Assembly: GCA_905221615.1 (NCBI GenBank) | Contig: CAJNDT010001269.1 | Location: 496,001-560,000 of the forward strand | Reading direction: 5' to 3' | Length of the DNA: 64,000 nt | DNA from: Symbiodinium sp. CCMP2592 | Taxonomy: Eukaryota; Sar; Dinophyceae; Suessiales; Symbiodiniaceae | In this document: piece after piece, positions 1-10,573 of the stretch | Layout of the letters: every line of letters starts with the position of its first letter | Numbering within the stretch: position 1 is the stretch's first letter | Position numbers and translations under genes: made by a program | Notes under the pieces: model-generated | What the model saw: only the letters and a program-made list of their open reading frames with translations | The model's database searches: none | What the model was told of the DNA's origin: nothing

Positions 1-1000
1 GAGCTGCTGAACTCTAAATCCTAAACCCTAAACTCTAAACCTTAAACCCCAAATTCTAAACGGCCCTTTTGCGGCAGGCTTGCTTGCAAGGACGTTTAGG
101 GCCTAAACCCTAAACTCCAAAGAGCCCCGTGTCAGATCAGCGGTCTGGGCCCGCTCCGGCGCTCCCCACAGGCCATGGTCCGCAGGGAGCCTCAGGAAAA
201 GCCTCCATGACTGAAGCTCCCGAATGGCTTTATGGCAACTACGGCGGGTTTGATGGAGGAGATAGCTTGAAAGGGTAAGCTTAATACGAATGTTTTTCGA
301 ATCCGCCGGTCGTTCAATCCCTCAACGAGTTTGGCGAGTTTGGCAGAGAAAGTCGGTATTTGTGAGACTTGGCCACTGCTGCATGTGCCTTGCGCACCTG
401 GATGGAACAGGATTGCCTGCCAACTCTGGTCTGTGCTTAGTTTGCTGGGCCGCATCCTTGAGTCAGCCGGACTGGCGTAGGCTTGGCTCAAAAGTTTGAA
501 TTAGCCAAGCCACCCCGGTAACCGCCGTTTGCCAATGCCATGATACATGTTCGCCTTGGTGGCCCTGGCCGAGCTTTGTCTTAGCCTTGCGGTGCGGCCG
601 GAGATCTTTATCGGACAGGACACAGCGAGAGATGCCCGGCTATTGGTTGGAGCTTTGCGTTTCTGAGGTGGTCTTTGCTCATCGCCCGAATCCGGTTCCG
701 TCAAGCTCTGTACTGCGAACCTAGGCATCGCAGCCCAGCCTTACACTACCAGCGCGGCCGAGATCGATCGAGGAGCCTACGCCAAAGCGTAAATACACCC
801 CTAAACTCTTAACCCCTGAACTCCTAAACCCTTAAACTTACCCAAGAATCCTCGCCTGGCATGTCCGAGAGTGAGGGCCGAAACCTTTAAGCTTAAGCTC
901 AACTCAGAACTTGCAGAGCAATGCTTCGCGTAAGTCCCAGAAGTGAAGCCACGCGCATGTCAAGGATAAGAATAATACACTATGACTACTACTAGTAATA
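1..1000. repeat. Telomere-like heptamer mosaic, left end of window
   Basis: Imperfect CCCTAAA heptamers cluster at 10-60, 100-120 and 800-840. They are interrupted by non-telomeric modules: one at 61-95 centred on CTTGCTTGCAAGG, and one at about 851-890 (CCTCGCCTGGCATGTCCGAG) that recurs many times later. The stretch 180-780 is not repetitive to the eye; its open frames on both strands lack domain-like sequence and I do not support a gene there. The tract is degenerate and internal, so it is not a chromosome end. Confidence 0.7.
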
Positions 1001-1377
1001 CCTAGCACTGGTAGTAGAAAAACGCAAAAGAAGTAAGCATAGGGTTAGGAGAACTGTAATTAATTGTCATATCATCACTATTTTCCTTGGTACTAAGCAT
1101 AATGCTAACAACAACAGTTGACTTAACATAAACAAGCCCAGGGCTTAAACAACAAGTGTCAACAAAAGACAGGGCGAGCAGGATGCCGCTCCAACTCGCC
1201 AGGACCGTGCGAGCCTGGCGCAGGTCGAGAACAAGACTTGCGCCTTGTCCAGTGTTTTGGGTTGTTTCAGGTCCGGGGAGAGAGACTGTGACGGTTTGGG
1301 GACTCGGGTTTAAGCACACTGTGTGGTGTTTAGGAGCGAGTGTCAGTATGTATGCATTTGTGCTTGAGAGGGGCTGA
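1001..1377. other. No supported gene; upstream flank of the LRR gene
   Basis: Unique sequence with AT-rich stretches near 970-1150. The reading frame of the LRR exon closes upstream at a TGA at 1375-1377, so this segment probably holds the first intron, or the promoter and leader, of the LRR gene. I see no TATA box or other promoter motif that I can defend; dinoflagellate promoters are poorly defined. Confidence 0.4.
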
Positions 1378-2460
1378 GCTCGAGGTCCTTCCGAGGCGGA
1401 CCTCGGGTCCTGGCTCCAAGAGCTGGGCCTCAGCGGCGAAGGAGATCCCTGCGGATGGCAAGGCGTGACTTGCGAGGAAGGCTGCCACGTCAAATGGCTT
1501 TGGTCCGAAGGTCGGACCGAAATGACGGGCAACCTCGGTCCCCTACGGCACTTCACCCGGCTCGAATCGTTGTTGCTCCCCGAAACCCAAGTTTCGGGCG
1601 ACCTTAGCCATCTGCAGAGTCTCACCCGGCTCAGTGAGCTGGACCTTTCACAAACGCAGGTGCGAGGCGACTTGGCCTCCTTACAGCACCTCACTGGACT
1701 TTGCAGCCTGGACCTCGCCCAAACCCAAGTGTCGGGCGATCTCCACCACCTGCAAAACCTCACCCAGCTCCGCCGGCTGCTCCTCCACCAAACCCAGGTG
1801 TCCGGAGATTTGGGCTTCTTGCAGAACTTCACCCGGCTGTCGAAACTGGACCTCTCCCGGACCCGAGTGTCGGGCGACCTGAGCACAGTGCAAAGCCTGA
1901 AAGTCGCAAGGGTCTTGGGCTTCTTCTACGCCTCCCGGACCCAGCTGTGGGGTGATCTCCGCCCCTTCAGAACCTTCACGCGGCTCAAGAAGCTAGATGT
2001 CTCTCAAACCCAGGTGTCGGGCGATTTGGGCACCCTTGCCAGCCTCACTCGCATCACAGTGCTGAAGCTCTCCCACACCCAGGTGTCAGGTGATCTGAGC
2101 ACATTGCAGAACTTCACCGAAATCGCATTGCTAGACCTTTCAAGGACAAAGGTTTGGGGCGATCTGAACCCTTTGCAGAACCTCACTCAGCTCCTGGAGC
2201 TGCGCCTCTCCCACACACGGGTCTCGGGCGGTCTGGGCCCTTTGGGGCGCTTGAGAGAGCTTCAGGACCTGGACGTGTCCAACACGCCAATTGCAGGCGA
2301 GCTCAGCACGCTCGTCAACCTGACGGCCTTGCGAACTGCCGACCTGAGCCACACCAACGTCACCGGCTGGTTTTCCACGGACCCACCTTGGCGAGGCTGT
2401 TGCCAGCGCTTGCGAGAGCTCAACGTAGCTGACCGGCTCTCAGCATCAGCGAGTGACACT
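1378..2460 (+). CDS. LRR receptor-like protein, exon block 1 (leucine-rich repeats)
   Basis: This frame encodes a plant-type LRR amino-cap (CGWQGVTC, about 1450-1473) followed by about twelve consecutive 23-24-residue leucine-rich repeats. Their shared core is LxxLDLSxTQVSGDL. LRRs form a curved solenoid that binds proteins or ligands, and with the cysteine-rich and membrane blocks downstream this is probably the extracellular domain of a surface protein. The repeat is also visible in the DNA as a 69-72-bp period. The frame is open back to a TGA at 1375-1377 and has no clear ATG, so the exon starts at a splice acceptor in 1378-1440 and the true start codon lies further upstream. Repeat 6 is slightly longer and less regular. 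The exon must end before the frame degrades at about 2440-2460. LRR identity is certain; exon edges are approximate. Confidence 0.88.
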
Positions 2461-2529
2461 AGGTCGGGGGTGTTGCTTAGACCCGGATACTTCTGGCTTC
2501 TTTTCTCAGAGCTGAGGCCAGCAAGGCAG

Positions 2530-3110
2530 GTGGCGGACTGAACGAGAAGACTTGGGCCTTGGCCAAAGAAGACGACTTGCTCCCGAGCTTGCAAATCCTG
2601 GATGCGACGGGCTGAGTCGTCTGAGGCCAAAGGGAGAGGGATGCCGATCTACACGTCTTGCCGGCCTTCGATTCAGGTCTCTGGCTGCGAGATGAACGTA
2701 CCTGTGGCAGACTTCTTACTTCCGCTGATGACGACGCCCTTGACTGTGATTAGCGCCAGATCCTGTGGCCTGCACGATGAAGTGCCTCGACTGCGAGAGC
2801 TACCGCGCCTGGGGCGAATGGGAAGAGTGCAGGTCGGCCTGAATCATGCGACAGGGGATCATGGTAGCTTTCGCTTACCCAAGACACTGCAGGGCATTGA
2901 CCTGTCAGGGAACAACATTACAGCACTTGAGGAGTTGCCGGCAGGCCTGCAAGTGCGCTTGCAGCAGAACGGCCAGCCCCTCGTCATTGCACCGCCGGCC
3001 CTACAGCAAGCGGTCCGCCAACAGACCTTCCTGGACTTATCCGGCACGGCTGTAGCGAACAAACAGGACATGAAGCAATTGCTGGAGAAGGAGCTGAAGC
3101 TGCAGGATTC
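2530..3110 (+). CDS. LRR receptor-like protein, exon block 2 (further leucine-rich repeats)
   Basis: Two short coding stretches continue the LRR domain. The first (about 2530-2609, after a likely GGCAG|G acceptor) reads LLPSLQILDATG, an LRR core. The second (about 2690-3110) contains ISARSCGL, LPKTLQGIDLSGNNIT and FLDLSGTAV, again LRR cores, with intervening leucine-rich residues. They are in different frames and separated by stops, so at least one short intron divides them. Block 2 is more diverged than block 1, typical of the membrane-proximal end of an LRR solenoid. Between 3110 and 3330 the frame is ambiguous. Boundaries were inferred from loss of coding character, not from aligned transcripts. 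Confidence 0.72.
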
Positions 3111-3330
3111 CAGGTCGGGGCCTCGATTGCGCAGAGTTGGAGAGGTCGGAACATGTCGGAAAGAAGACAGAATGCAGCTCATTATGGGTGTACCAGGCCA
3201 ATGCCCCCGAAAGCTCGTCAGCTTCATACCCCGTGCTAGCGGAACATTGCAGAATGACAACAGCCGTTTCATCCTGACAGATTCCAACATTCCTCGAATG
3301 CAGTTCAATCAGGCAGTTTCGAGGATTCAG

Positions 3331-3860
3331 TTCGGCAGTTCTTGCGCAGACTGCTGGCGCTCTGAGGCCGGTCACCAACAAGACAGAGGGCTGGGCCTGT
3401 GCCTTGCCGGCGGCCGGCACTTTGCTCATCACACCGCAGGTCTTTCTCCCTGAGGACATGTGCGCGTGCCAAGCAGGGTTTTATGGTCATGGAGTCAACT
3501 GCACCGCCTGTTCCCCCAACACTTTCGCAGAGATGGAAGGCCAAGCAAGCTGCAAGCCCTGCCCTCCACACAGCTTCTCCGCCGGTTCTGCAAAGATTTG
3601 TGAGTGTACATTCGGGACCATGCACGGTCCTCCAGGCAACAAGAGCTGCAAATGCAGAGCAGGCACAGCGCGCTTGGGGACGAGGTGCGAGCAGTGCAGC
3701 CAACTTCATCTCGAGTGTGAAGCACGTGGGCTACTTGCAGAAGAAGCACCCCCAGAGCCGGGATATGTGCGCCTCTTGCAGCCATCGGGACGGGCTTACC
3801 GCTGCCCTATTCCATCACATTGTACGAACGCCACGATGTCGGGGTGCAAGAACGGTCGCA
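3331..3860 (+). CDS. LRR receptor-like protein, exon block 3 (cysteine-rich GCC2/GCC3- or EGF-like)
   Basis: After a probable ATTCAG acceptor at 3330 the frame encodes a cysteine-rich segment of about 170 residues. It includes LCxC-type spacing (CACQAGFYGHGVNCTAC), then CKPCPPHSF, CECTFG, CKCRAGTARLG and RCEQC, and ends with CPIPSHCTNATMSGCKNG. This pattern is that of ephrin-receptor/GCC2-GCC3 or EGF-like modules, which follow LRRs in many alveolate surface proteins. The module is extracellular and probably disulphide-bonded. An NKT sequon near its start and a CTNAT sequon near its end are possible N-glycosylation sites. Coding character is lost just after 3860. The stretch 3861-4370 is most likely intron; it contains a threonine-rich open frame (about 3950-4067) that I do not count. 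Confidence 0.82.
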
Positions 3861-4374
3861 TGCCTTTGACAGCCTGCCTTGGGTTCTTTGTTAAGACTCA
3901 GTTACGACATGCATGGCAAGCTCTTCGGGCCACCAGGTGTGAAATGCATGCAGGAGTGGCCCAGAAAGCGGAAGTTCAGCGTGAGCAGCAGCACCAGCGG
4001 GTTGGCGCTGGCGGCGGTGGGCATTACCTCCACCACCACCGTCGCCCCCACAACCACCACCAAATGACTTGTAACAAAGCAGACCGTTTATGATGCAAGC
4101 GCCACGGTAAGGAACTCTCAGCAGTAGCCATGCCAAACCATAAGCTCGAGTTGGCGAGCGAGAATGCTTCTTCTCTGATCGTTGATTCTTGTTGCCTCGA
4201 ACCTACGAATCCACCTGCTGGAGGAATATGACAGAGAAGCGAAGATAAATTGAGCACAGTAGATATACGGACGCGAGGCATTCTGGTCACGAGGAGCATG
4301 GCGAGCAGGCTAATGTTAGTGCAGCGGCCACATGGGTCAAGGTCTGAATGTACCGGAAGTTGCGTTCGACTGGA

Positions 4375-4975
4375 AGCCGAGGATACGCTGGCCCGCTCTG
4401 TACCGACTGCGCGCCGGGCTTCAGAGCCTCCGGTACCGGGTGCTTCGAATGTGGCAAGATGTCCAGGACGTCCAAAGAGTTTTCCGGCTTTGCATTGCTG
4501 CTGGCCGTTGTCCTCGCTGGTTGCCTCGGCGCTGCCTTTTGGGCCTGCAGGTGCCACCTTGGCTACCGCACTGTTAGCGGTGCAGTTCTCCTTTTATTTG
4601 ATGATACATAGCACGACCTCAGAGGCGTGTGCCGTTTGCCTCAGACACGGGGGCCTGGCCAGGCCTGCGTTGCCCACTGACCTGCGCTCCAAGAGCTTGA
4701 GCCGCCTGCTGGCGGCACAGGCGCCGGTGCTTCTGCAGCTGGCGCAGCTTTGGGCCGTGCTCGGCAAGCACGGCTCCCAGAGGAGCCGTCATGAACCTAC
4801 CGCAGAAACAGCAGCCACAGACGCATCGTGCGGCCGAGGCGTTTGCCGCGGCGCGCGAGCGAGGAGTCCGTCGCCCCGGAAGCCGGTGGCAGCAGCGACT
4901 CGCAGCAGCGACAGGGACCGTTCGTGCCTGTTTCTGCACAGTCGTGAACCGTCCCCAGACGAGCAGCCCAGGTGA
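4375..4975 (+). CDS. LRR receptor-like protein, exon block 4 (last Cys module and first membrane span)
   Basis: The frame GYAGPLCTDCAPGF, then CFECGK (about 4382-4465), completes the cysteine-rich region. It runs into a hydrophobic span (about 4486-4545, FALLLAVVLAGCLGAAFWAC) that I take as the first transmembrane helix, with a basic/Cys cytosolic edge. A second open frame from about 4580 has a short hydrophobic stretch (QFSFYLMIH) and a leucine-rich helix SLSRLLAAQAPVLLQLAQLW (about 4694-4753), followed by Arg/Ser/Gln-rich sequence that may already be intronic. The frame change between the two parts implies an intron around 4550-4590, unusually short if real. The membrane assignment is firm; the internal junction is not. 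Confidence 0.7.
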
Positions 4976-5059
4976 CTCTCTTGTATCGTATATGGAAGTC
5001 CTGCAGTTGACTGGTGTGGAGGCCACGGACACCAAAGGAGCAAGGTCTAAGTAAGTTGA

Positions 5060-6187
5060 ATGCAGGAGGGTCGAAGCGAGTGCATGCCAGCCAGCCTTCT
5101 CTGCGCAAAGGTGCAAAACGCCTTTGCCTTGCAGTGCGTCTTTGATGCTTCAACGGTGCGGACAGCCTTCGCGTTGGCAACTCCTCTTCTGCCTCTGGCA
5201 GTAGTTGCCGTCTGCATGTGCCTTGAGCTCTTCAGACGTGGGCTTGGAGCCGAGGATGCAAGCACAGCAGTTTTCTGTTTGGGGTGCTTCAAGCTTCGTG
5301 TTTCGGTCGCAAGACGTATTGAGCTGACATTCACTTCAGGAATCAGCATGTCGTTGAAAGCTCTCGCGATCCTTTTCGTTGGCGGTGCCTCGGGGGCTGC
5401 CGAACTTCTGGAATGCCAGCACTCGGACGGCGAAGGACGCATACCGCATAGCAGTGTGTCGCAGGGTTCTGAACTTGTCTAGTCGACGATCTTTACAGGA
5501 AAAGCCATTCCAGACGACTTGGCCTTTCGACCGCTCTTCCCTCACTTGAAGTGCAAGGCGGACGGGGAGTCGGCCTGGGTCGGAAGCTCAGTCTCGGCAG
5601 CCGTGGCCCGTTGTCGAGTGTTTGGGTCCACCTCCTGCCCGAGGTCGACTGGGTCGGGGGGGTCAGCGTCTTCGGCTACGTCATCGTCGTGCCATGCCTC
5701 ATGGCGCTCCTCTTCGTCAAGCAAAGGGCGGTGATGAGGCCAGGTATGGGCTTTCAACCCTGCTCTCCGCAGGAACCACCCTGGGCTCGCAGCTTTCTGT
5801 GGTGGAAGTGAAGTCGTAGTTTGTCGAGATCCCGCGTGTTTATGTTGAGAAGTACTGACAGCCGCTTGCATGAGGAAGGCCAAGACGTTCATTGTCTATG
5901 GGCTCGTGGAATCGGAGGGCAAGGCACACTTGAAGATACGTACGTGCAGCGATGAGATGTTGTTCGAGGATCGGCTGCTTCGCTTGTGCATGGACTGTAG
6001 ATGCACTCTAAGGTGTTTAAACAGGGAAGCCTGAGCTTAGCCGGAATCCAGTTTGCCAGGATCATGTTTTGGAAAAGCGCCTGGTCGCCGCGGCGGCGTC
6101 GCACTTGGCCGTTTATGTTCGCGGACGTGCAGTGGTTGAGCTTCACAAGGACTCAGTGACACTTGGCCACTATCTGCAGCAACGAGC
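5060..6187 (+). CDS. LRR receptor-like protein, exon block 5 (polytopic membrane region)
   Basis: Several coding stretches in shifting frames read as a multi-pass membrane region. The first (about 5106-5310) contains FALQCVFDASTV followed by the hydrophobic span ATPLLPLAVVAVCMCLEL. The second (about 5330-5430) has ISMSLKALAILFVGGASG. The third (about 5600-5730) has a span ending VFGYVIVVPCLMALLFV. The fourth (about 5862-6030) has KAKTFIVYGLVESEG. The last (about 6056-6187) has LVAAAASHLAVYVRGRAVVEL and ends in a TGA/TAG-rich stretch. Together they resemble the carboxy-terminal polytopic part of alveolate LRR or Cys-rich receptors of unknown ligand. I cannot fix individual splice sites. Nothing identifies a channel, kinase or transporter signature. 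Confidence 0.6.
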
Positions 6188-6825
6188 ACCGGCACATTCT
6201 ACTCTTTTCTGACCTGGCGATGCTTTTGGCTAATATCGTTGCGCATTGAAATTGTTGTTTTGGTTGGTTTGTTTAGCTTGAATCATGCTTGCTTCTCTGC
6301 GTGTGCCGTGCCACAGCAGTTTCTTGTTTTGTTCGATGTGTAGTCTAAACAAGCGACGAGATGCTCAGTTGGTGGGTTGCTTATGATTGCCTGGACGGCC
6401 TGGAGCCGTGACTTGTCTTCCTTTCCACTTGGCTTGTGCATCCGACTTAGTGTGTGGTTTCGTCGCTATCTTCCCTTTGCTTCTGTCATTTTCTTCTCGC
6501 AGCTTTCCCTGCTGTGCGCTTTCCTTCGCTGCTTGCTCTGACGGATTGCTTATTGATTCATTCGTGCATTCAAGTCGTATTGAGTTCGGTTTCCTGTTGA
6601 GAGGAGTCACTCTTGTTCACAGCCCAGCTTTGCTCTTTCGACAGCTTGTAGTCAAATGCATCAACTCTTTCACCAATTCTGCAGCTTTGCCCCGGCCTGT
6701 CCTGCTGTCGCAACTAAGGGCTGTTAGTCCACTACCGGGGAGCTCATGGGGATATGACGTGGCCCGGACTCGCAACATGCATGCTATCACGAGCGGGGCC
6801 CAATATTCAACATTTGCCGTCTGAG
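6188..6825. other. Probable intron of the LRR receptor-like gene
   Basis: T-rich sequence with CTT/TTC runs (about 6240-6560) and no domain-like frame. It lies between coding block 5 and a well-defined exon that starts after CTGAG at 6825. A frame of 145 codons (6387-6824) is pyrimidine-driven low complexity and is not supported as coding. Confidence 0.5.
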
Positions 6826-7446
6826 GCCTTGAGTTTCGGCGAGGTCGGTGACCAGAAAGAGACGGATATTCTGAGCCGGAATGATCTCATGCAAATGTTG
6901 ACGGAGCGATCAATCCTGGGGGACAGCACTTTGGACAGACTCTCGCCAAGGCCTGTAAGTTATATTTCGGCAGCAGGCAAGATTCCCGTTTGCCAGTTTC
7001 AAGTTAACGCCTATGTCACCCCATAGTTCGCCCAAGGATCGTTGGTTGGCACCAAGGAGCTGCTTTGCAAGTATGTGGCGCCCTCGGCGCGAGTTGGCTT
7101 GCTATACTTGTTCGAACTGTTACTTGCAAAGCCTCAGGCACCGTGCGAGAAGGTCTGGATGGAGGTCTTGCTGAAGGGGGCTTCTGCGGTATTGGTTGCT
7201 GCCCCTTGGTGCATCTGGCCATATTTGAGGGAGGAGGATCATGAAGATCAAGTTTCTTGAGCCAACTCATGTAGCGGAAGACAGAAGATGAATGCAGCAT
7301 CGCTTCAGTTATCTGCCATGACCTGTCCACTGAGGTGGCGACGATGAATTCTCTGTGGCTCACAGTGGCCGTCGCCCTTACCATGGCCGCGGTGGTCGCG
7401 GTCGCGGGCCCCTTTGTGCAACCCGAGATGGACGCACTCCAGTGCC
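6826..7446 (+). CDS. LRR receptor-like protein, exon block 6 (three phase-compatible exons)
   Basis: Three exons join in phase 0. Exon a is 6826-6954 (ends LSPRP, donor GTAAGT). Exon b is 7027-7188 (starts FAQGSLVGTKELLC after CATAG, donor GTATTG). Exon c is 7335 to about 7446 (starts VATMNSLWLTVAVALTM after ACTGAG). The introns are 72 and 146 nt. Exon a is acidic and soluble (SRNDLMQMLTERSILG). Exon b has amphipathic helices (VGLLYLFELLLAK). Exon c contains a hydrophobic span of about 22 residues ending AVVAVAGPFVQPEMDALQ, a likely transmembrane helix. Preserved phase across both junctions makes this the best-resolved part of the gene. Here the donors are GT, so the gene mixes canonical donors with whatever the other introns use. 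Confidence 0.75.
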
Positions 7447-7544
7447 TTTGCTTCTGCTGCCCCTGAACTGCATGAGTACTTTGTTTGCGTGCGAGGTTGC
7501 GCAGACAACTTGATTTTATCACTTCTCTGCCGCTGTTCGCTTCT

Positions 7545-8304
7545 TGCACTCTCTTCGGATCCGGACTCTAGCCTCGTATCAGGCTTGGCGTTGGCGGCGG
7601 TGGGCTTCACGTGTGAGGGCCTGATTGGCGTCTGCCTGACGCGCCGTGCCTGCAACCCTTAGACCCTTTCGAATCCAGTCTTGGAAGGCGCACGCAGGTA
7701 TTTAACAATGCCCTGCCCACAGCCGCCAGCCCGAAGTATCTTCAGCAGGCGCCTGGCACTTCTGGCCCCTCTGCTTCTGGTGGCGGCGCAGCTGCCATAC
7801 CCAGACTCACCGGAGTTGCTTGCTCTGCGCTTGCAACAGGCCCCGGGTCTTTGTCCCAGGTAGTGGGCTGGATTTGCGGATTGCAGATTGCAGTTGACAA
7901 GTTGGCAGGAGCTGGAAGAAAAGATCCCGAACCTGAAAGCCGGTGAGCCCGTCGAAATCTGCGCAGAAGAAGTCCGACTTTTGTGATGGGTGCAAGATCC
8001 TTCCCCTCAGGAAGAACTCCGCAGGCTGTGTCCGAAGCGATCTCCGAAGACTGGTAAAAGGGAAGGGTCTTTGAATGAGCTTCGAGCGTGCTTCCAGCAA
8101 GCCCGCAAAGGCCCGTCCCTTAACCGGACTTCGATTCTCGCACCTCCCAGGTCGCACGACTGGCTGCGCTCCACTGCGAAGGGTGAAGAGCAAGACTTGG
8201 CCGCGTGTCAGCTTTTGGAGTTCCAGCTAAACGCGTCTGCCTTGTGTTCGGAGTTCGTGGTGTTTGGAGAACGGGGAAAATGGAGTTCAAATGTAAAACC
8301 CTAA
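7545..8304 (+). CDS. LRR receptor-like protein, probable 3' exons
   Basis: Three coding-like stretches follow. About 7552-7640 reads SSLVSGLALAAVGFTCEGL, a small hydrophobic span. About 7708-7863 reads RRLALLAPLLLVAAQLPYPD. About 7897-8304 is a charged tail (LTSWQELEEKIPNLKAGEP, then QDPSPQEELRRLCPKR and SLNELRACFQQARKGP). The last frame is interrupted once, by a TGA at 7984-7986, and otherwise continues to 8304 in the same frame. That could mean an unrecognised short intron, a sequencing error or a decayed 3' end. Telomere-like repeats begin immediately afterwards (8300), so the gene very probably ends here. I do not recognise the tail. Confidence 0.5.
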
Positions 8305-8945
8305 ACCTCAAGCGGCAAAGGGCCGAATGTGAGCATCAAACAAGCCCTGCGGAGCCTCCCCAGAGCCGCCTCCCCAAGGCAGAAAGGATGAAACCATCAA
8401 TTTTAGCTGAAGAAATCAGCTCCTTTGGGGTTTCGGGTGTTGGGCTGTAGGGTCGATTTGAGGGTGTGGGGTTTCAATCTTCTTCCCGTGGTCCTGTTTG
8501 CTGCAAAGGTGGCTTGGTGAGGCGACAGAGGTTGGGTTTTTTTGGGTTTGGGGCTCGAGGAGAAATCACAATCGCGTCTGAACCACTAAGCCTCATTAAG
8601 CCAGGAGTTGTGAAATTTAGGAATTTCGGGGACTTACCGCGTTCGAGGGTGTCTGAGGGCTTTGAAGACTGCCTCCTATCGGCTTGAGTCAGCCCAAGGT
8701 CGAGTTTCAAGCTCCGGAGCCACGGAGGCCAGAAGTGGTTCCATCCCGACATGCAGATGTACGCTGCTTGCATTTCCGAGTCCTGCAGAAAGCCACCGGA
8801 GGCTCAGAAGGTTGTGCTTCAGAACCAGTCTGCAGATGAATTTCAGCTTGGGATTTTTTGATCCACATATCGAATCGAAGATGGTTGAATATATATATAT
8901 ATATATACACATATAACAGGTGGAGATAAATAGTATCCGGTGGTC
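8290..8945. repeat. Dispersed repeat R1, copy 1, plus (AT)n microsatellite
   Basis: Sequence from about 8356 to 8610 is clearly homologous, with indels, to 23920-24205. Shared blocks include CCCCAAGGCAG, TCCTGTTTGCTGCA-like, GGTGGCTTG, GAGGCGACAGA and TTAAGCCAGG, in the same order and orientation. It starts beside a telomere-like heptamer at 8300-8309. A dinucleotide AT run with a CACATAT end lies at 8889-8916. No gene is supported in this interval. Confidence 0.7.
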
Positions 8946-8949
8946 GAGA

Positions 8950-10313
8950 GAAGATGGATGGCGCCTTGGGCTGTCATGCATCAGCTTCTCCGGCTGAGTT
9001 CTGGTCAACTATTGAGGCGAGCTTTTGCTGCTGAATGCGAAGCTGCATGCCATGTCTTGTTGCGCTTCTGTATTCAGGCTTCGACAGAGATCTTTCAAAA
9101 ATACGATGCTGCTAGCATGGAGCGACTTTGTGAACATGGGGCGAGTCTCAGCTGGGATGGGCAACACATTACACTGCAGGCCCGGGAGCGATTGCATCTT
9201 CATACCGTTCGGGTTTAGGGTTTAGGGCTGAACATGAAACTTTGAACATCTCTGGTCTGTCGTGACAAGGTGCCACAGAGCAATCGCATGTGGCAGGATT
9301 TTCTTGAAGACTTCCGCCAACCGCAACGGCATGCTTATGTCTATCTTTCCCCGAAGAGCCGCAAGTGGAGAATTGAAGTCTCTGCAGCCATAGCTGTGCT
9401 TCTCAAGCAGGGCATAGCTCTGGATGTGCCAACCCATATGGAGCTTTTCCAGGCATGTCGTACTCAATACCCCAGGTGCTGTGCACCATGTAGAGAATCT
9501 GATATGTATACATATGTATACTGACAGGCAGGGAGACACAATGAGTTCCACAGAGTTGTCCCTGGAAAGGTTGCCGCCTCCGTTGGCCACGTGTCCTGCC
9601 TTGTGCTTGGATTAGATCGAATCAATCTTCTACCAAACAGGGATGAGTGGCAAGCGACCTTCGTCCGAAAGTGCAAGAGGGCAGTTCTCATGGGCTGTCA
9701 CTTCGAAAGATCCTCGCTTCGGCAAGGACGCAGCTTTGCAGAGTGTGTGAGATTGCTTGCCGCCCTCGAGCCTTTCTCGGCCGACGAGTTCGCGGAGTGC
9801 CTCTCACCCCGGTCAGCATTCTCGGCCGTCCAGTGGGTCGAAGCAGCTGGAGTTGAAGCTGGTGCGCTCTTTTCCGGCCTTATTAGGGTGCCGAATATCG
9901 GAGCCGCTAGCAGGCTGGCAGCACAGCACACAGACAAAGTACTTGCAGGTGTTGATGACCAGGACCGGCAGTTCGTCGAAGACCTGGCAGAGCGTGAGGC
10001 ACTTCGAAATCGGGGCACCAGCACCAAACTGGAAGCTATTCTCCGGTGCACTTCTACCGGTATCGAGATGGACGGGTTTGAAGAGCATTGTAACGGCCGC
10101 ATCCGTATTCGTCGGAAGTCGCCCGGGGAGAGTGTTCCTTGGCCTCTGAATGATCCAAAGGAACTCGAATGCTTCGGGACACCTGCAGAGCGCTTCAATG
10201 AAGGAAGCTACGACCAATATTCTTTGCCTGATTGTGCCTCTGGGCTCATGGTGCAGGCCGTGCCCGATCTGCACGTGGACAGGCTTGGCGATTTCGGGAT
10301 GACTACTTTTTGA
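8950..10313 (+). CDS. NO VEIN-like gene, candidate 5' exons (unrecognised N-terminal region)
   Basis: Coding-like exons without a recognised domain. About 9060-9222 has TEIFQKYDAASMERLCEHGA. About 9270-9475 follows GACAAG and has FLEDFRQPQRHAYVYLSP, then IAVLLKQGIALDVPTHMELF. A long open exon, about 9528-10313, includes FHRVVPGKVAASVGHVSC, DEWQATFVRKCKRAVLMG and FAECVRLLAALEPFSADEF. They share the + strand with the ATPase gene downstream, and the distance fits the long N-terminal extension that precedes the ATPase domain in plant NO VEIN. I therefore place them in that gene, but a separate gene is possible. The start codon is not identified; the first ATG near 8953 (MDGALGCHASA) is one option. 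A telomere-like heptamer pair at 9208-9222 sits inside a probable intron. Confidence 0.45.
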
Positions 10314-10473
10314 GTCAGATGGCGATCCAGTTTAGCCCCGGGATGTTGCAGTACTGAGTATTGACACCCCTGCGCACATTGCATTGACCAGTGCAGTAAG
10401 CAAAACAGGTACAGGGTGATGATATCCTTTCTCTCCGTGCATCTATCCTCCCGTGTTTTGCCATGTCTGTCCG

Positions 10474-10572
10474 TCCGTCCGTCCGTCCGTCCGTCCTCCT
10501 CCTCCTCCTGCTCCTCCTGCTCCTCCTGCTCCTCCTGCTCCTCCTGCTCCTCCTGCTCCTGCTCCTCCTTCA
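10474..10572. repeat. Compound microsatellite (CCGT)n then (CTCCTG)n
   Basis: Tandem CCGT from about 10468 to 10494 passes directly into CTCCTG/CTCCTC hexamers up to about 10570. Open frames over it (poly-Glu on one strand, poly-Ser/Cys or Pro-Ala on the other) are products of the repeat and not evidence of a gene. It lies in a probable intron or spacer of the large gene. Confidence 0.9.
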
Positions 10573-10573
10573 A

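Noticed and set aside
1..120. Chromosome end
   Set aside because: Heptamers are degenerate, mixed in orientation and occur throughout the window; there is no long pure terminal array.
1002..1886. 294-codon minus-strand open frame opposite the LRR exon
   Set aside because: Its Ser/Arg/Trp repeats are the complement of the tandem LRR codons; the + strand reading has conserved LRR cores.
3879..4067. Thr-rich open frame between Cys-rich and membrane exons
   Set aside because: Could be a mucin-like linker exon, but it rests on a simple ACC repeat and no splice sites restore frame on both sides, so it is left as intron.
10208..10573. Glu/Gln-rich minus-strand frame
   Set aside because: Product of the CTCCTG microsatellite at 10495-10570.
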